A stretch of 64,000 nucleotides of DNA from Gyrodactylus bullatarudis (Eukaryota > Platyhelminthes > Monogenea > Gyrodactylidea > Gyrodactylidae): contig SSNU01000039.1 in the NCBI GenBank assembly GCA_012064415.1, forward strand, positions 532,270-596,269, read 5' to 3'. Below, piece by piece: positions 11,501 through 26,500 of this stretch. Position 1 is the stretch's first letter. The number at the start of each line of letters is the position of its first letter. Below the pieces are notes generated by a model that saw only the letters and a list, made by a program, of their open reading frames with translations, was not told where the DNA came from and made no database searches. Both the position numbers and the translations under genes were made by a program.

Positions 11501-14500
11501 TTGCACTGACTGATTTTGATAGTTTGTCTGGGTAACAAATGTCCGAGATGAACCTTTGCTCTTGTGGTGTTGAGGAGACGTTCCGCCTTCACAGTGTAAC
11601 ATGCCACATAAAACATTTCTAAAAGAAGGGAAAAAACATATGAGAATATTTCAAAATCTCTCGAGTTGCATCAATAGAACATACTCTTCTCTGCAGACCT
11701 GGCCATCAACACCGCAAGCAGATTTTGTCTTGACATTAAACTGTTCATAGCATTTATTACTGGCTTCCCTGGCAGTAGGACCCCAGTGGTTTTTGCATTG
11801 TGTTACTGGGGTTGGACAATGGCCATTGAAACAGAGAGCGAACTGACTCCGAAATTCTCGGTTGTCAGATTGAAGAGGGTCCAATTTCGTCTGACATGGA
11901 TGGCCATTCTCTAAATGAAGATTTTCTGGACACTCATTCTGAGAAAAAGAAGAAGAAGCTTGTTTAAACTGAGACTTGATTTAACGAAGAAACTTAAACT
12001 TACAGAGCGCCCTGAACAAAATTCCGGAATGTCACAGTGATCTGTAGCATTGCGACACATGGACCCCTTAGCTGCAACCTGGCACTTGTGACAACAACCT
12101 CCTGTAACGCAAACTGAATTAACATCAGCCAGGCATGTTTTTGGATTACAACAGGGAAACTCATCATGGCTACCATGGCCAATGTCACATTCCTCTCCAA
12201 AGTCGATCCAACCATTTCCACACGTGTCAACTACAGATGCCGAAGATTTGTCAACAAGACAAGACCCTGTCCCAAGAAGCAGTGCCATATTGAAGAGATT
12301 TTTATCGCAAGAATTGAACACTGTCCTTTCGTCACAATTCCTACGAAAAAGAGGAAAAATATTTAAATTGAATTTCAGTGATTTACTCCTAAAATAGCAT
12401 ACTTTCCATGGGATTCCATTAAAGAGTGAAGGCCAAAGATGTCACGAATAGAGAGGGAAATTGTTCTAGCCGTATGGAACATTGTATCATATTCATTAAC
12501 TCTGATAACAGATAGAGATCTTGGGGTACAGATACTGCTTGGTACCGATAAATAGTCCGAAGACTCGTTAAACTTTTTCTGAGTGAGGAAAATGTGCACT
12601 CGTCCGATTGAAGACTAGTTTGATAGAGATAATTAGAGTTTTGCTTGTAATTCTCAATGAATGAGTATAAAGTTTATATTCTACTTAGGATTTCAAATAT
12701 AATATCGGATAATTTTTTGAATTACGAGCCAAAAATTCATTCAATAAATGAATGAAATTTGTTAAATAATATTTACGTCTAAAAGCATAAAATATTATCA
12801 TACTATTTTTCATTAAAAAATAGTAAAATAAAATATCGATTCGTTCAAAAACTTTATCATATGTCATCTCTAACTATAAACTAACTGTCTGTTTGGGTCG
12901 TTCATGGATTTGATATTCTGCGAAATTGTTAAGGGTTGTCTTGATGCTGGATGAGACTGTGAAACGATCCATTATATTCCAGACTTCAATTTGAACCAGG
13001 ATCGGCTCAATTTTGGTATTGGCAAAAAGCTGATGACGAAAAATAATTAATTCTCTATTAGCTGTTGAGAGGAAATGAAAAAACTCACCAGCTTAGCCTG
13101 ATTAAAAGTCGCCGAGATATAATTTATGGAGGCAGTAATATTTGAGCCCAACAAACTGAATAGCCCATAATCTATAATGAGGCTGACTGGTAACTCAAGG
13201 ACATCACTCTTTATTGGATCTTTGGAGACAAGTGGCAGGGGCTGCCAGAATCGATGTAGCCTCTTGTCCATTCTCACCTGGACTGGATCATTGACGTGAG
13301 AGTAATGAATCAGCAGATCATCAGAACATTCTGGACAATTCAACAGGCCTATGGAGTAATAGGATTCCTCGTCCATTGTTAATAGACCACTAAAATGTAT
13401 GGGGAATATTTTTAAATGATGATTGATTCCACTGATCACTTTGAAATTCATCTTTTAAAAATGGCCGATTTTTCACCGTTTTTGGTCATTTTTGAGACAT
13501 TTAACCTAGCTTTTTTTCACACATGAAAGGAATATCTCCTGGGCTAGTCCTACCTACTTCAAAAAGAGGTTAGAATTTCTGCCAATTTGGCCAAGAAAAT
13601 TGAAATTTGAGAGATACTATCCAGCATAGCTCCTAAATCGGAAGAGGTAGCTAAAAAGTTTAAGGCGACGAGTTGTAGAGAATTGTTTGCAGATCATTTC
13701 TGTCTTTAAAGAATTCTAATGCGAGCTTTTTAAAGCGAAAATAAAACCTTAAATTCAGTTCAATTAAACTTATCAAATGCTCATACAAGGCATCAAAATT
13801 AGATCCAAAAATGCCAATTATCACGAATTTATTTTTTGTGTTGAATATGATTGAAACAGTATTTAATCGCCTAAAAACCAACGAAAAATTACTTGATGGC
13901 ATGTCTTATTTCCATAGAGACAGTTCCAATTTTGTCAGAGAGCGAGTCTTTGGCTGGGGAGATAACCTGAGCCTCTCCCACATAATTGTAATTGGGATAA
14001 TCCTGAAATTGATAAAAAAGTACTTTAAGCATACTTAAGATCAAAGAAAGAGAGGAACAACAGTTATGTATTCATAAAATGTACACAATATATCTAAAGT
14101 AAAGTAGAAGTAGTTGAAAAAAACATGAAAAAACAATTCAAAATTTGTTGATTCTATCAATGTAGTATTTTTATTTTTTGAATTTCCCTTTGAAAGCTGA
14201 AGAAGAAGGAGCAGAGAGGATGGAGCAACCTGGAATATTAATTAATCAAGCATTGGAAAACGTACAGAAGAAATGAACAAGTACATAGAATAAACTCTAT
14301 TACATTGCCCTTCTGTTAATAATGTTGATACACATCCTCCTCATTGGTTCAATTGTATACATATATACAATACAAAAAGGGTAATGTAATGTACATATTC
14401 GCAAAGGGGATGATGAATAATGTGATACTTTTCGAGAGAGAGAATTCATATCACTCAAGAAAAATAGAAGGAGAGAGAGAAACTCCCCTAATTAAAGTGA

Positions 14501-17500
14501 CATTTTTCCCAGTGAAAGTAAAAATCTACAGTACACATGTAAATAAATAGAGAATGATTTGTTATTCACAAACTTAAGCATATATGAAGTAAAAAAGGGT
14601 TTTCCAGAGAGGTTGAAACTCACTGTGGATTTGTAGATGGTTAGACGATCATCTGGTTCACGGAGGAAGCTGACTGCTGTCAACTTTTCAGTGTTGACAA
14701 TGTTGTTGCGATAAATCCTACAGAGAAATAACAATACAATAATGGTATGGGGGTAATATTGATTTGAAAATGTGTGTGGGAAAGAAAACTTCATGCAAAA
14801 ATAATTATAATCGTGGGATTCTCGAGATGGGCAATGAATGGTTGAGAATGAATATGAAAATGTATCGGATAGTAGAATGAGTCCTAGGAGAATCATAACG
14901 AGCATTCTATAGAGTTAATGCCAAAACAAGGGGTGTATACTAGAGAGCACTGTTCAACCAAAGATGTGGGAAAATCGAACGATTCTGCTGCCCTTAACCC
15001 TTGGACAACGTCAATAAATCATCCAATTTCCAGTCAAGGAGAAATTAACCTTTTCTTTTCAAGCTAATCTTGATGATGTTTCAGCAGATCTCTAAGGTAT
15101 ATTAGACAACGATGGAAATTTTAGTTCTTTACGGACTTCGTTCGCCCTTATTGTTTCCAGCGATTTTATTACCAAAGTTAAAATATTGTTCGCGGGTTTG
15201 GATTTAAAATTTGTTTGAATGAGAAAATTTTATAAATAAATTACTCAATTAGTGTATATGTAGTTATTTAATATTTAATGATATACAAAAATTCATTTGA
15301 AAAATTACAATTTTTTAATTCGCGCCAGCAAATTTTGAATGAATTTTACTACGAAAATTGATAAAATTACGTTTTTTGTGTGATCTGTATGAATTTTCGG
15401 AAAATCTTCTACTCTGTGTAAATTAGCAAATCGCCCGGAAAGTAGTTTGGAAAAAAATATTTTGTATTCCCCCAATACACACATTTTGGCATTAACGCGA
15501 AATTCTAATCAAAAAGACCAGAAGAATGATATATAGATTTTGGTGTGAGGGCGAAAAAATTCATAGCTCATATCTTACTTTTGGGTCTTTTCAAGAGTTT
15601 GCCTAAATGAATGATGAAAAATTAGTAACATTTCAGATAATATACTCTGATAGGAACATTCTTTTCATTCATAAAAATTAACTGAAAAGGAAAAACTTAT
15701 ATTGGTAGTGAAAGTTTGGACATATTATATTGATAATTATCATTTATTATAGGAATATTCTGGGCAATTAACAGGTAATAAATATTCCAGTTTGAACTAG
15801 AAACTTGATTCTAAATGACAATGCAGGAGAGTCCATCTATAGCAGAGGCATGAGTGGAGGACAGCCTAGATCCTGACCAAGATTAGGGAGAGGTCAAAGA
15901 AGAAATTCAAGTAATTCAAACTGCAGCTCCGTTTTCAATGAATTTCACTACTTAACTACTAAAAACTACTAGGTATAACCATAGGTTAAGACCCAATATC
16001 TGGTACTCTCGTGAGTTGTTCACAGAACAAGTTGTTGTTTACACTACACTAATAAATAACCTATGGATTTTCGGTAGAGTTCCTTTAAAAATTACATTCA
16101 AGTAATTCAAATTTAAAATTTCATTCAATTATTTGAGTTTGAATGATATTTCAAAGTAAAACTGCTGATGATCCAATAAGAAATGTACGTTTGGTTTTCA
16201 TAAGCTCTACATGACACGAAAAGGCCAAATTTAGCGACAAGCTAAACCATTTATTGATTCATCTCAAGATGAAACAAAACTGAAAGAGATGAAGAAGAAC
16301 AAGGAATGCATAAAAAATGAGCATATATCAAATTGTAGTGTGTAGAAAATAGGGAAGCATTGGAAGGTGGAAAAAAGACCTGTCAGAAGGGGGGAAAATG
16401 ATAAATTGACTTTATCCCTAACTTGTAATTCCTATACAATATCCTAGATTCTCTCTGTAGTAGAGACAAGAGAGAGAGAGATGTGTATTGTAGTTTGATT
16501 TCCATGAAATTGCTTTTGTCTGTTTGTAGGCTAGAATGAAAACATACCATAGTTGACTCATAGCCTACAACTTTCAGAAGAAGTATAATTTTGTTTCCTA
16601 TCAACATTGTAATTGTTATTAATTATTACTATAATTTAGCTTTGGATGAAGCGTATTTATCCAACAGAAATCAATAAGGGGAAACCAAGTTGTAGCCGTT
16701 GTAGTGAAATTCATTGAGATATATTTTGGCGCTTAATTCAAAATAGATCATTTTATTAATTTATCGAGGCATATTACATATGAACTATCCTTGTATGAAT
16801 GCATTGGGAGAATTATGAAAGAATTTGATCAATCCCTTAATATCAGTGATGATGTGAGTCAGAAGAAAAGTATTAAAATAACAGTATAGCCATAACCTAT
16901 TATGTATGGAGATGAAAGAATCATTGTTATAAACTTGTTCTAATGAAGCTAGCAATAAATGCATGTATCTATCTTTTTTCATTCGAAAATGAAAAGAGGT
17001 AATCTAATTGGCCGACAGATCAGGTATTAGATTAGTGAATAGTTTGAATTGTGAACTTACCTGGATTGTTCGAGACTAACGCGAACCTGATCGGCAAACG
17101 GCAGAGATATGATGATTTCTCTCTTTAGATTCTGTTGAGAAAAAAAATTAAATTATTACTACATATATTTTGTATTTTCATGATTAATTCTAATTTCCAA
17201 AGCTAATTTTGATCTTCTCTGATAATTTTCAATCTTTTTGCAGAAGTATTAAAAGATATTTTGGAGCAAAATTTGATGCGATGATGTTAAAATATTATCG
17301 CTATTCAAGCTGAATAGCTAATTAAGAAGAAAGCTTCATCAGGGTATCTTTTTCAATAAAAAATATTCATAATTGGCAAATTTTAAATTTGATGCCTACA
17401 TGGATGGATCAACATTTTTCCATCAAAATTCAGAGCCAAAGTATCGTAAATTAACGGACGTGTTGCCAAACAAAGTTTAAATTCAATACAGGCTTCTTAT

Positions 17501-20500
17501 GATGAAACTGATATTCCCAAAATGTGTACGGGGAATTGATTATCAACTATCATCATAAAAATATTCCTATCGGGTAATTAAATTAATTACGCTTAGCTAA
17601 ACAAACAACAAGGTCTTGTGTGTTTTGAAGTGGGTTGGGGGGTGAAAAGATGGTGTGTTAATATTTCCAATCTACAATTTTATTACACAATATACATTTA
17701 GTTAGTTGGAGGTAATATGTACGGTGTACGGGTATTTTTTCAGTGTTTTATTTTCTTCTTCTTCCAAGTACATCCACGATTTTAATGATTGTAAAGTTAT
17801 AATTCTCATGTTCAGCGGTTTTTTCATAATCTGATCATAACCCAGAGGTTGGAGGGAAGGCTTAATCTGGAGAGGCAGATAATAAAAGCAAATTCAACCC
17901 AATTTACAAAACCAATATTTCCTGGGAGATATTTCACTTATCAGGTGCAAAAGGGGATAACCATGTTGATTGTAGTTATTATACCCATGGATACAGGACA
18001 TGATAAGCGTAAATCCTTGTCCAATTATTGTGTATTCAATTAAAAATTAGGTACAACCCTTTGCTCTTAAAGTACCATTGGGTCCCTCTGGAAATATTTT
18101 TGATAAATCCAGAGCTAAAAATAATTACGTTGAAGAATTAATCGTAAAAATAGTTTTAATTTTAGATAAAATTAGGAAAGTAATTTTTGGTTATCATACC
18201 CTATGTTCTAAACGTAGGAGATAATATTCAGATCTTCGAAATGTCCCCTATTAAAAATACTTCTATATCGCTCAAGATTTATGATCAAGGGGAGAATTTA
18301 CCCAATTTTACGCATAAATACAAGGAGCACTGTGTAAGACTGGGATGAGCCATTGGCGGGATTATAGTGATCCGACTGTAAATTTTCATTTGAAGTGGAT
18401 AGAGGAAATGGGCGTATATATAAAGAGTTTACCTATCATGTAACGTTATGAGGATCCAAACTTCCACTTTTAAAATTCTATCTTTGAAGAGTATTGTTCA
18501 CAGGCACTAAAGAAAACCACCTAAAAGCGGAAGTTGGGGCACTGTTGTTGGATGTGGAAATTCTATTGTTCATTTGTCGGTTGGTAACCAGAGACTAGGA
18601 TGAATTTCACTAATACAATTCAATTCTTTTCAAGTCTCTTATTACTCTTGTGTACGAGTAATTTGTTTCTTGGATTTATTGCCGAAATCATGACATGACT
18701 TATTGCCGTTTAGATAATAAAAATTTTACATGTTTCTTTATTACTACAGTTAAGTAGAATAAAGAATGTTACAGAATAATAAATTACAACTAAACGCCGA
18801 GTAACTTCTTCCGTAAGACAACTGAGGGTCGATATAGTGTATATTTTTACCTTGGGAAAGGCCATTTTGGCCAAGTTAGATACAAACCTAATTGACATGA
18901 AGATGAGAATTCACTTTTTTTCACAAAAAACTCAATATTTTTTTTAGGAAAGTTAAGAAAAAAATTATTTTGCGAATTCCATAGTGAAATCGGCCAATAA
19001 GTTGTGGAAATTAAAAAAAATTCAATCTGACCAAAATAAGGCCGTTTTTTGAATTTCAAAGGTGCACCAAATTTCCACTCTTTCCGCTTTCGAATCCAAA
19101 ATTTTTATCGATCTCGAAGATTTGAAGCAGTTAAATGCAGATATTCGAGGTCAGAAATTCACAAAAATTCGTCATTATTGTGGGAAATCGAAAAATTAGA
19201 ATGTATTGATTATCACGAAGGGGAATGATCCAAAATTTAAAAGTTTAACTTATTCTTACTTTAACTGCTTCAAATCTTCGAAATCGATAAAAATTTTGGA
19301 TTCGAAAGTTGTTTTAACCAACTTTGTTCCTAACTTTCCGAAGAAAAATATTGAGATTTTTGTAAAAAAGTAAATTCTCATCTTCATTTCAGCTAGCTTA
19401 TATCATTTTTAAAGTATTGCCACTGATGATGCTTTATGAAATGTACATATGGCCCTAATATATATCTTATTTCTAAATCTCCTACTATGATTTTAAGTGG
19501 ATTTTCGGATGTATTTGAAAATTTACGTGAATATTTGAATTATAAAAAAGAAGATGTATGAATTACATGAGAATTTAGAATCAATTAATTATTTAGAGTT
19601 TATACTTTTTGTTGGATAGGTATGTCTAAAACCAAGGGAAAAGTAAAAACTAGTGATCAAGAAAGAAGTAGCATTTACTTTTTAAAAAGATGAGAATAAA
19701 CAAACTATTGATAGCAATAGCAGATAAGTTGATGAAGAGACAATGAAAATATTGTCTTATAGATGAACTGGTTTTGATAATTATTATCAACTTTGGTAGT
19801 GATGCATTCAAAACTGCAGTTGAATATATATATTTATAGGTGTGAATATAGTAACAATAGATGAAATACGTGTCCTGATAGATTGAACAGCCAAGTTCAA
19901 GTTCCGGTTCAAAATCTTTTGATGATAATAACGAAGAAGAAAAATGAAATAGATCTAAAGTTGGTGTTAGCAATTATATTCTAAAGTTGAGATTTTTCAA
20001 GACATCGTAAGCACAAATTTCATCTTCGTACTACTACTCTCGAGGAATTAAAAGCTTGGTCAAGAGGTTAACCCTTGGATGTAGGGAAAATTAAGTTGTC
20101 TTATGAATCATAAGTTATGATACAGGTCTAGTGGAGATATTATATGGGAAAAGACATAAAATAAATAAACTTTGTGGCATTAATAGGAGACTAGAGGCTT
20201 TCACCCAAACTATCCTTTCAACTTTATAAAAGTACTATATAGTGATAACTAGAAATGTCTATTCCCATAAACTAAATGGTACTGTGAAATTCATACAAAC
20301 TGTGTCGGTATGAAAATCACACATTTGAAATGTGAAAATCAAGAGGCATAGGGATAAAGTTTTTACCTCTTTTGAAAAACAATTTATGAATTCACACGAA
20401 GGAAAGTTTAATTGAAAAATACTTTGCTTTATAAAAACTATCATAGGTACTTTATAGTCTTGAGTAACGAATCAGAAATTCACTTGGATATATATCATCT

Positions 20501-23500
20501 TGGAGAAAAAATTTTCAGAAGTTAACAGATACATGTTTATTTATTTTCAAAGGTAGTAATGGACTATATATTTATAATTAATTAATTAGACGGAGTAATT
20601 GATCATTTCAACAAGAGAACTGATCAGAAATCAGGTTCTTCAGATTATGAATTAACGTATAATTTAGATATATTCTTCTGGCTATGAAAGGAGAATAGAG
20701 TCCTGAAAGGCAATATCTAACAAGAATATGGTGTTTGGAGAGGAATTTAAATGACTAGATACTATGAAGAAGAAAATGAAAATTATGAATATTTTGTTTT
20801 AAAATTTTTGAAGCTAAAGAGAACTGAAGAATTTACATAAGAGCACTTTTTCTTTTAATTATTAAAAAAAGTATAACGGAATTAAACTTGAGGGGGTTTT
20901 GAAGTAAAGTAACATACGAATAAACTCACATTTATAGTATTGTTAACTGGCAAGAATAGAGTGAATGGTCTGGGCAGCCGGGAGAGACGATTCCGGTTAT
21001 CATCAATCCTTTGCCTCGCTCTTATATCTATTGACATTGAGAATAGAGATTAATTACATTAGTAAGATTAATGGTGATTTCCAAGTTATTCTCTTGTATT
21101 CTGGTTTTTTTTCTCAGGCAGTATTGTATTTTTTGAATTTCTAATTAAATTATGCGAAAAAAGAGAAATGCTTGACAGAAGCAACAAGCCAAACAAAATA
21201 GAGAGAAAATTCATCTCAAAAATTTTCTTTTTCAGTTTAGAATAATAATAATATGAATCACAAGATTTCTCTTACTCTGGTTAGAGAGGTTTAATTTTGC
21301 ATCATTTATTATAACTTTACCAAGTTCACGAAAAAAAAGACCTAAACTGTTGCTAGTTCAAATGATAATGAGTTAGATTGAATTTAAATTAGTCCTAATT
21401 TATAAATGATGTGTTTAGATAATCAAATTAAAGCCTTTACAGCTCAATGTTCATTTTTCACCTTTCATTGTTGATAAATATAGGGCCGGAATTTTGCAAT
21501 TTTGAATATGATGAATGGAATTTCAATCTGTTCTGGGTTTTGAAGGAGTATTTTGACAATAACCTTGAGTAAAAAGCCGAATAATTATTTGAGCTTTCTC
21601 ATAACCGTTTTTCACAATTAAAACATGATATTACCACTAGATATCAAATATTTATCATTGCTATTTTTTGACTGAAAATGCTGAAATTTTGTAAATTTTT
21701 CTCGAAATCATTTATGCTGGGAATGTTGAATGGCTACAAAGATACAACTTTCTATCGAGAAATACCCACAGATGTGGATTTCAAGATTACAATCGAATAG
21801 ATAATTTAGATTCAAATTTAACTGAATTAATTTCAATCGTTAGTCAAGTTTAAAGTGAAGGAAAGAAAGAAAAATACGATAGACTCGTAGGAAAATAAAG
21901 CCACCCAGGAAGATGCCTCATTTCTGGAAGCGTTTTGCTCCAAAATAAAGCCATTCGAATAGAATTATAATTGAATAAATTAGAGAAGAATTTCTGATCG
22001 AATAGATATTTAGTTTTGGATTTGTATGAAGTGAAAGAGAATCTTGAGATTGTACTTTAATTATTTTTGAGAATTAAATTAATTTTTCTTTTGAAAGAAA
22101 AAAGAATTGACAGTGGAAAGTCAGTCAAGCTCTGGGAAAAGTTAATTACTTTTCTTCAATAGAGAGGAACCGCAAAATTCATCAGGGAAAAATACTGTTC
22201 AATCTTGGACTCTGGGAACCTTGATTTTACAAAGTTATACTTTGATAGCATCTCATTGGATGATTTAGATAATAGGTGGAGTCATGAAGCCATTTATTTA
22301 TAGAATGAAATCAATTTGGTTTCATGATAATAAACTGGTAAAAGTCAATCAAACAACACTCTGGCATTCCTCAGCGTTGAGTGATATGGTACAAGATATG
22401 GATCTGAATTCATACAAGTGAATAGTTACAAGAATTTGATTATCGCTATTCCCTGAGTAACTGCTCAATCAGGTGAAAAAGCTTTTTCTACTAAAGAGAG
22501 GAAATTATTAATAATACAGCTGTAGCTGAATAGAATATGAATTCCTCTGGCAATCATACTCCTTTTTCTCATGAGTGAGTGGAAACTTTTTGTTCATACT
22601 TTTCCTCAGTCAAAATCAAAATGAACGCCGATCAGATTTCTTAACCCTCTATATGGACAAGGATTATTTCTATTTCGTCAACTTTTCATTCAGATAGATA
22701 GGTAAGTATATTTCTTAGCTATAGAATTCTTTTCAACCAGTCAATGACAAACCTTTCTTGAGGAGATATAAAGGAATACCAAGGTTTTCAAATAAAGCGA
22801 TTGCACATTTAAAATCAACAGCTTTTGTTTTACGATAAATAGTTATTTTGTTGCTTACCAAGGCATCAAAAAACGCTAGAGAAAGTGTTGTGTTCCCTTG
22901 GTAGGAAACAATGGGAGATAATAAGGATTTAATAATAAACTCAAGATATCCAAAATGATAATTCCCATAAGGTGCATTCAAGAGAGTTCAGGGAGTGGAG
23001 CGAGATTTTTAAATTCTGCTACAATTTGCTTAACAATCAAATAAAACGAGAGAGGAATAAGGAATAAGGTATGAGGCAGAGAGATAACCTTTTTAATGTC
23101 AGATATAGGGCAATAATTACATTATTGATAAGAGATAGATAGCTGGATGGATAAAGAGGGGAGTTGAAAGATGGAACAAACTCCCTCGTTCAACGTCTCC
23201 ACATTTAGGAGGAATAAAGTTGGAGAGTGAATCCTGATAACTTTAATCGTTCACATCTATATATGCAGATTGGGCAAGATTGCCAGTGTATTCTTCTCGT
23301 TATTGTTAGCATATTCTATATATATATGTAATTATATTCTATGGATTGGAACCAGAATGAACTTTATTTTGTATAAATACAGTCTTATCAACATTTATAC
23401 AAGTCAATTCAGGCTGAACACTACTACCCCTACCACCCATCTCTCAATTGGATTGCCTATAATCAGAACACATGTAACAGCAAGGTTCACATTTATCGAA

Positions 23501-26500
23501 TCAGCTGAGTGGATAAATTCTTTTGTATTTTATTCATCATTTTGAATCAGAGGGTAATTTTACTATTTTAACCCTTCAAGTCCCAGAGAATTTTTTTTCA
23601 TGAGTCGCATTCAATCTTTTTTCTATCTGAAGGTTGGTGATTACGCTGATTACGTATTTACAGTTGTTTTAACGCAAAAATGACTCATTTTTGATCCATT
23701 TTAGATCTTACTTTTTATCTATGACCCTGGGAAGTAGGTTTACAAAAAAACTTTTAAAAAAAATTAATTTTTCGAAAAAAATAAACTCTCTTTAAGTTAG
23801 TATAGTGCAAGTTTTACGAATAATAGAGGCAAGATCTTTGCGTATTCGAGGAGATTAATAATTATCCTATCGAATGGGTGGTAAACTAAGTATTTTCTGA
23901 GGCTTGAATGAATGATAATGAGTTGCTTAAATGACGTATGATAGAACTATCACTGTGGGACTATAAGGGTTAAGTCGGACATGAGACATCCAAAAATTTT
24001 ATAAAGCTTATCTTTTTAGAATGAAAGAACCCTTTTTTCTATATTTTTCATGTGTTTTTGCAAAAATTAGTGGCCATCCTTGGAGAACATAAGTAAGGAG
24101 TTTCTCCTGAAAATTATTCCTTACTTACTCAGATGATGTTTTAATGATGTCGCTAATCTAAAGGTTACAAGGTAAATGAAAAACCTGAAATGAGTGCGGT
24201 ATTTTGGAAATGTTCGGGCCTTTTATTTGGAATTAACCCCTATATATATAATGAAGGAAAATGGAGAAAGAATAAAAGAACAACATGTAAACACCTGAAC
24301 CTCTCCATTTCATCATTTGTATAGACATATTTTTCTCTCTGCGTTCTTAGATAAGAAAGAAAGATGATTATTTTCAATATCCGAACTACAAAGAAATCCA
24401 CACCACTACAGAAAGAAGGCTGTGTGAAGGAGTAGGAGATAAAAACCCATTTCCTTTCGTGATTTTCATTCAATCTCAACCTGATGATGATGAAGAAGAA
24501 GCGATAAATTTGTTATATCACATACGATTCGATAACACAATATTTCTCCAAGGCCTGATTATTTCCCGATAAGCCAGATGTGTGTGTATAGGTTTTGAAG
24601 AATTGAGAAACTAAATAGTGTACTATGAGAGGGATGAAATATTTTTCTTCCATCTTTTAAAACTAAATAAACAATTTTTTCTATTGCCTCGTACCAGAAA
24701 TAAAAACCCAAATACAGTTTTCATTGGTGTTCAAGACTATTATGGGGACATGTAAGAATTAAGTTAAATTACCGTTGATAGATAATTACATGACCAGAAT
24801 TGATGGGCTGAAATTCATGTATTGCAATAGTATTCATATCAAAATTAGGAACTCGAAAAATCTTCTAAAACCCACAAAACAAGAATTTTGTATTCAATTA
24901 AGTATACTACTTTCAAGTCGATTCATGAGTTTAATTTGAGTCGTAAAAATTACCTAAAAACACTTGTTGTTAGATTACTATTTTAAAACCCTTTATAAAA
25001 AACAACTTTCTATTATGGAAAAAATCCTTTTTCTTACAGTGTAAATTCAATCAAGTGGAAAGGAAGAGATTTCCATTAATTCTGCGTTTATAATAAATCT
25101 TTTAGGGCTCAAATTAAGGGACGGCAATCAACCACTTGAACAGATGAAAGTTATAAGGAAAAAAAAATACAATTATCCCACAACTAGAGACATTCACACT
25201 TGAGAAGGAACAGAGGAAATCTTAATTGCTCTATAATGACAAGAAGGAGTGAGTGAGTCATTCGTTCAACGCTGATTTGCATTAATTAACAAATTTCAAG
25301 ATCAGTCTTGGACAATACCCCCCCCTTAAACACGGGTAGGATGCATGGGTTGTAGGTAAATGCCAAATATTTTGCCTAGGTTTACTTCTCCGGTTAATTA
25401 TTGTTATCATTGTTTAACCAGGGAGTGGTAAAGAGCAAAATGTTTCTTTTTGATAAATCCACCTTGCATTTTTACCCAAGTGTACAAACATAGGAAAAAG
25501 CACATGTTTCAAGGGAAATCAATCAATGATGTATGAATGTACATGACTCATCAATGGTTTTATTACTAAAATATCAAAATCATCATCAGTGGTTCTTGGG
25601 TATGGTGGCATAGAGAGATGTATAACACACAAGATGAAAAGATCTGCCAGTATGTAAATAATACAAAGGTTTGAGGCAAACTCGGTTGGACACAGAGAGA
25701 CGGAGAGAAGGAAAGAAACCAGAGCAGGCAAGTTTCTTATCAATGAGAAGGCATCTTTTTGACAGGTGATGCCATGGTCTATGCTTAGTACACAATACAT
25801 CCATTCTAGATATATAAATATATACATAATTCATCATGGAAAAAGCTAATTCGACATTTTTTCCACCATCAAGTCTTTCGTTTCTCTAATGTCCAATGAT
25901 GTGAAAGGAAAGAGGGAAGTAAGGAGGGCCATTTGTCTTGATGTTTATGTGTGCACACTAGATATAGAACAAGAGCAAGAGAACAAGATAAGGAATGTAT
26001 CAATTGATTTATGAACCTCTACATTTGTGTCTAGAAGAACAAGAAAGGGACCATATTCATAGGATAGCTAAAAGTATGCATAGGTACGAGAAATACTGAC
26101 ACATACACAGAGAGAGAAAAAAATTCTCACATACTTGAGAAAGGATACATGTGGAGGAGTATTTGGTTTCAATGGTACAATTTGTTTGTTTAGTGTAATA
26201 TGATTCCTGGGCTGAAATATCAATAGGTCATATGAAACATATTTATCATCGTATGTATTTGGCGCCAAAATTGAGTTTTGAATGAGCAAATATTTTTACG
26301 TGTACATTTAAGACACTGATTTTGAAGAGAATCCCATACCAAGAAGGATATGAATAAAATTATCTTCTGGTATGTTAAATTTGAGAATACGCGCCAAAAA
26401 TTTTTCAATGAATTTTACTATCAGAAAGATTCAATTCAATATTCTGTGAGTATGACGATTCGATAATGATCACGGAATTATAAAAGATAAAATTTGGCAT

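Noticed and set aside
20068..20096. TTAACCCTTGG...AAAATTAA as another small TTAA element
   Set aside because: Too short, and the ends are not convincingly inverted.
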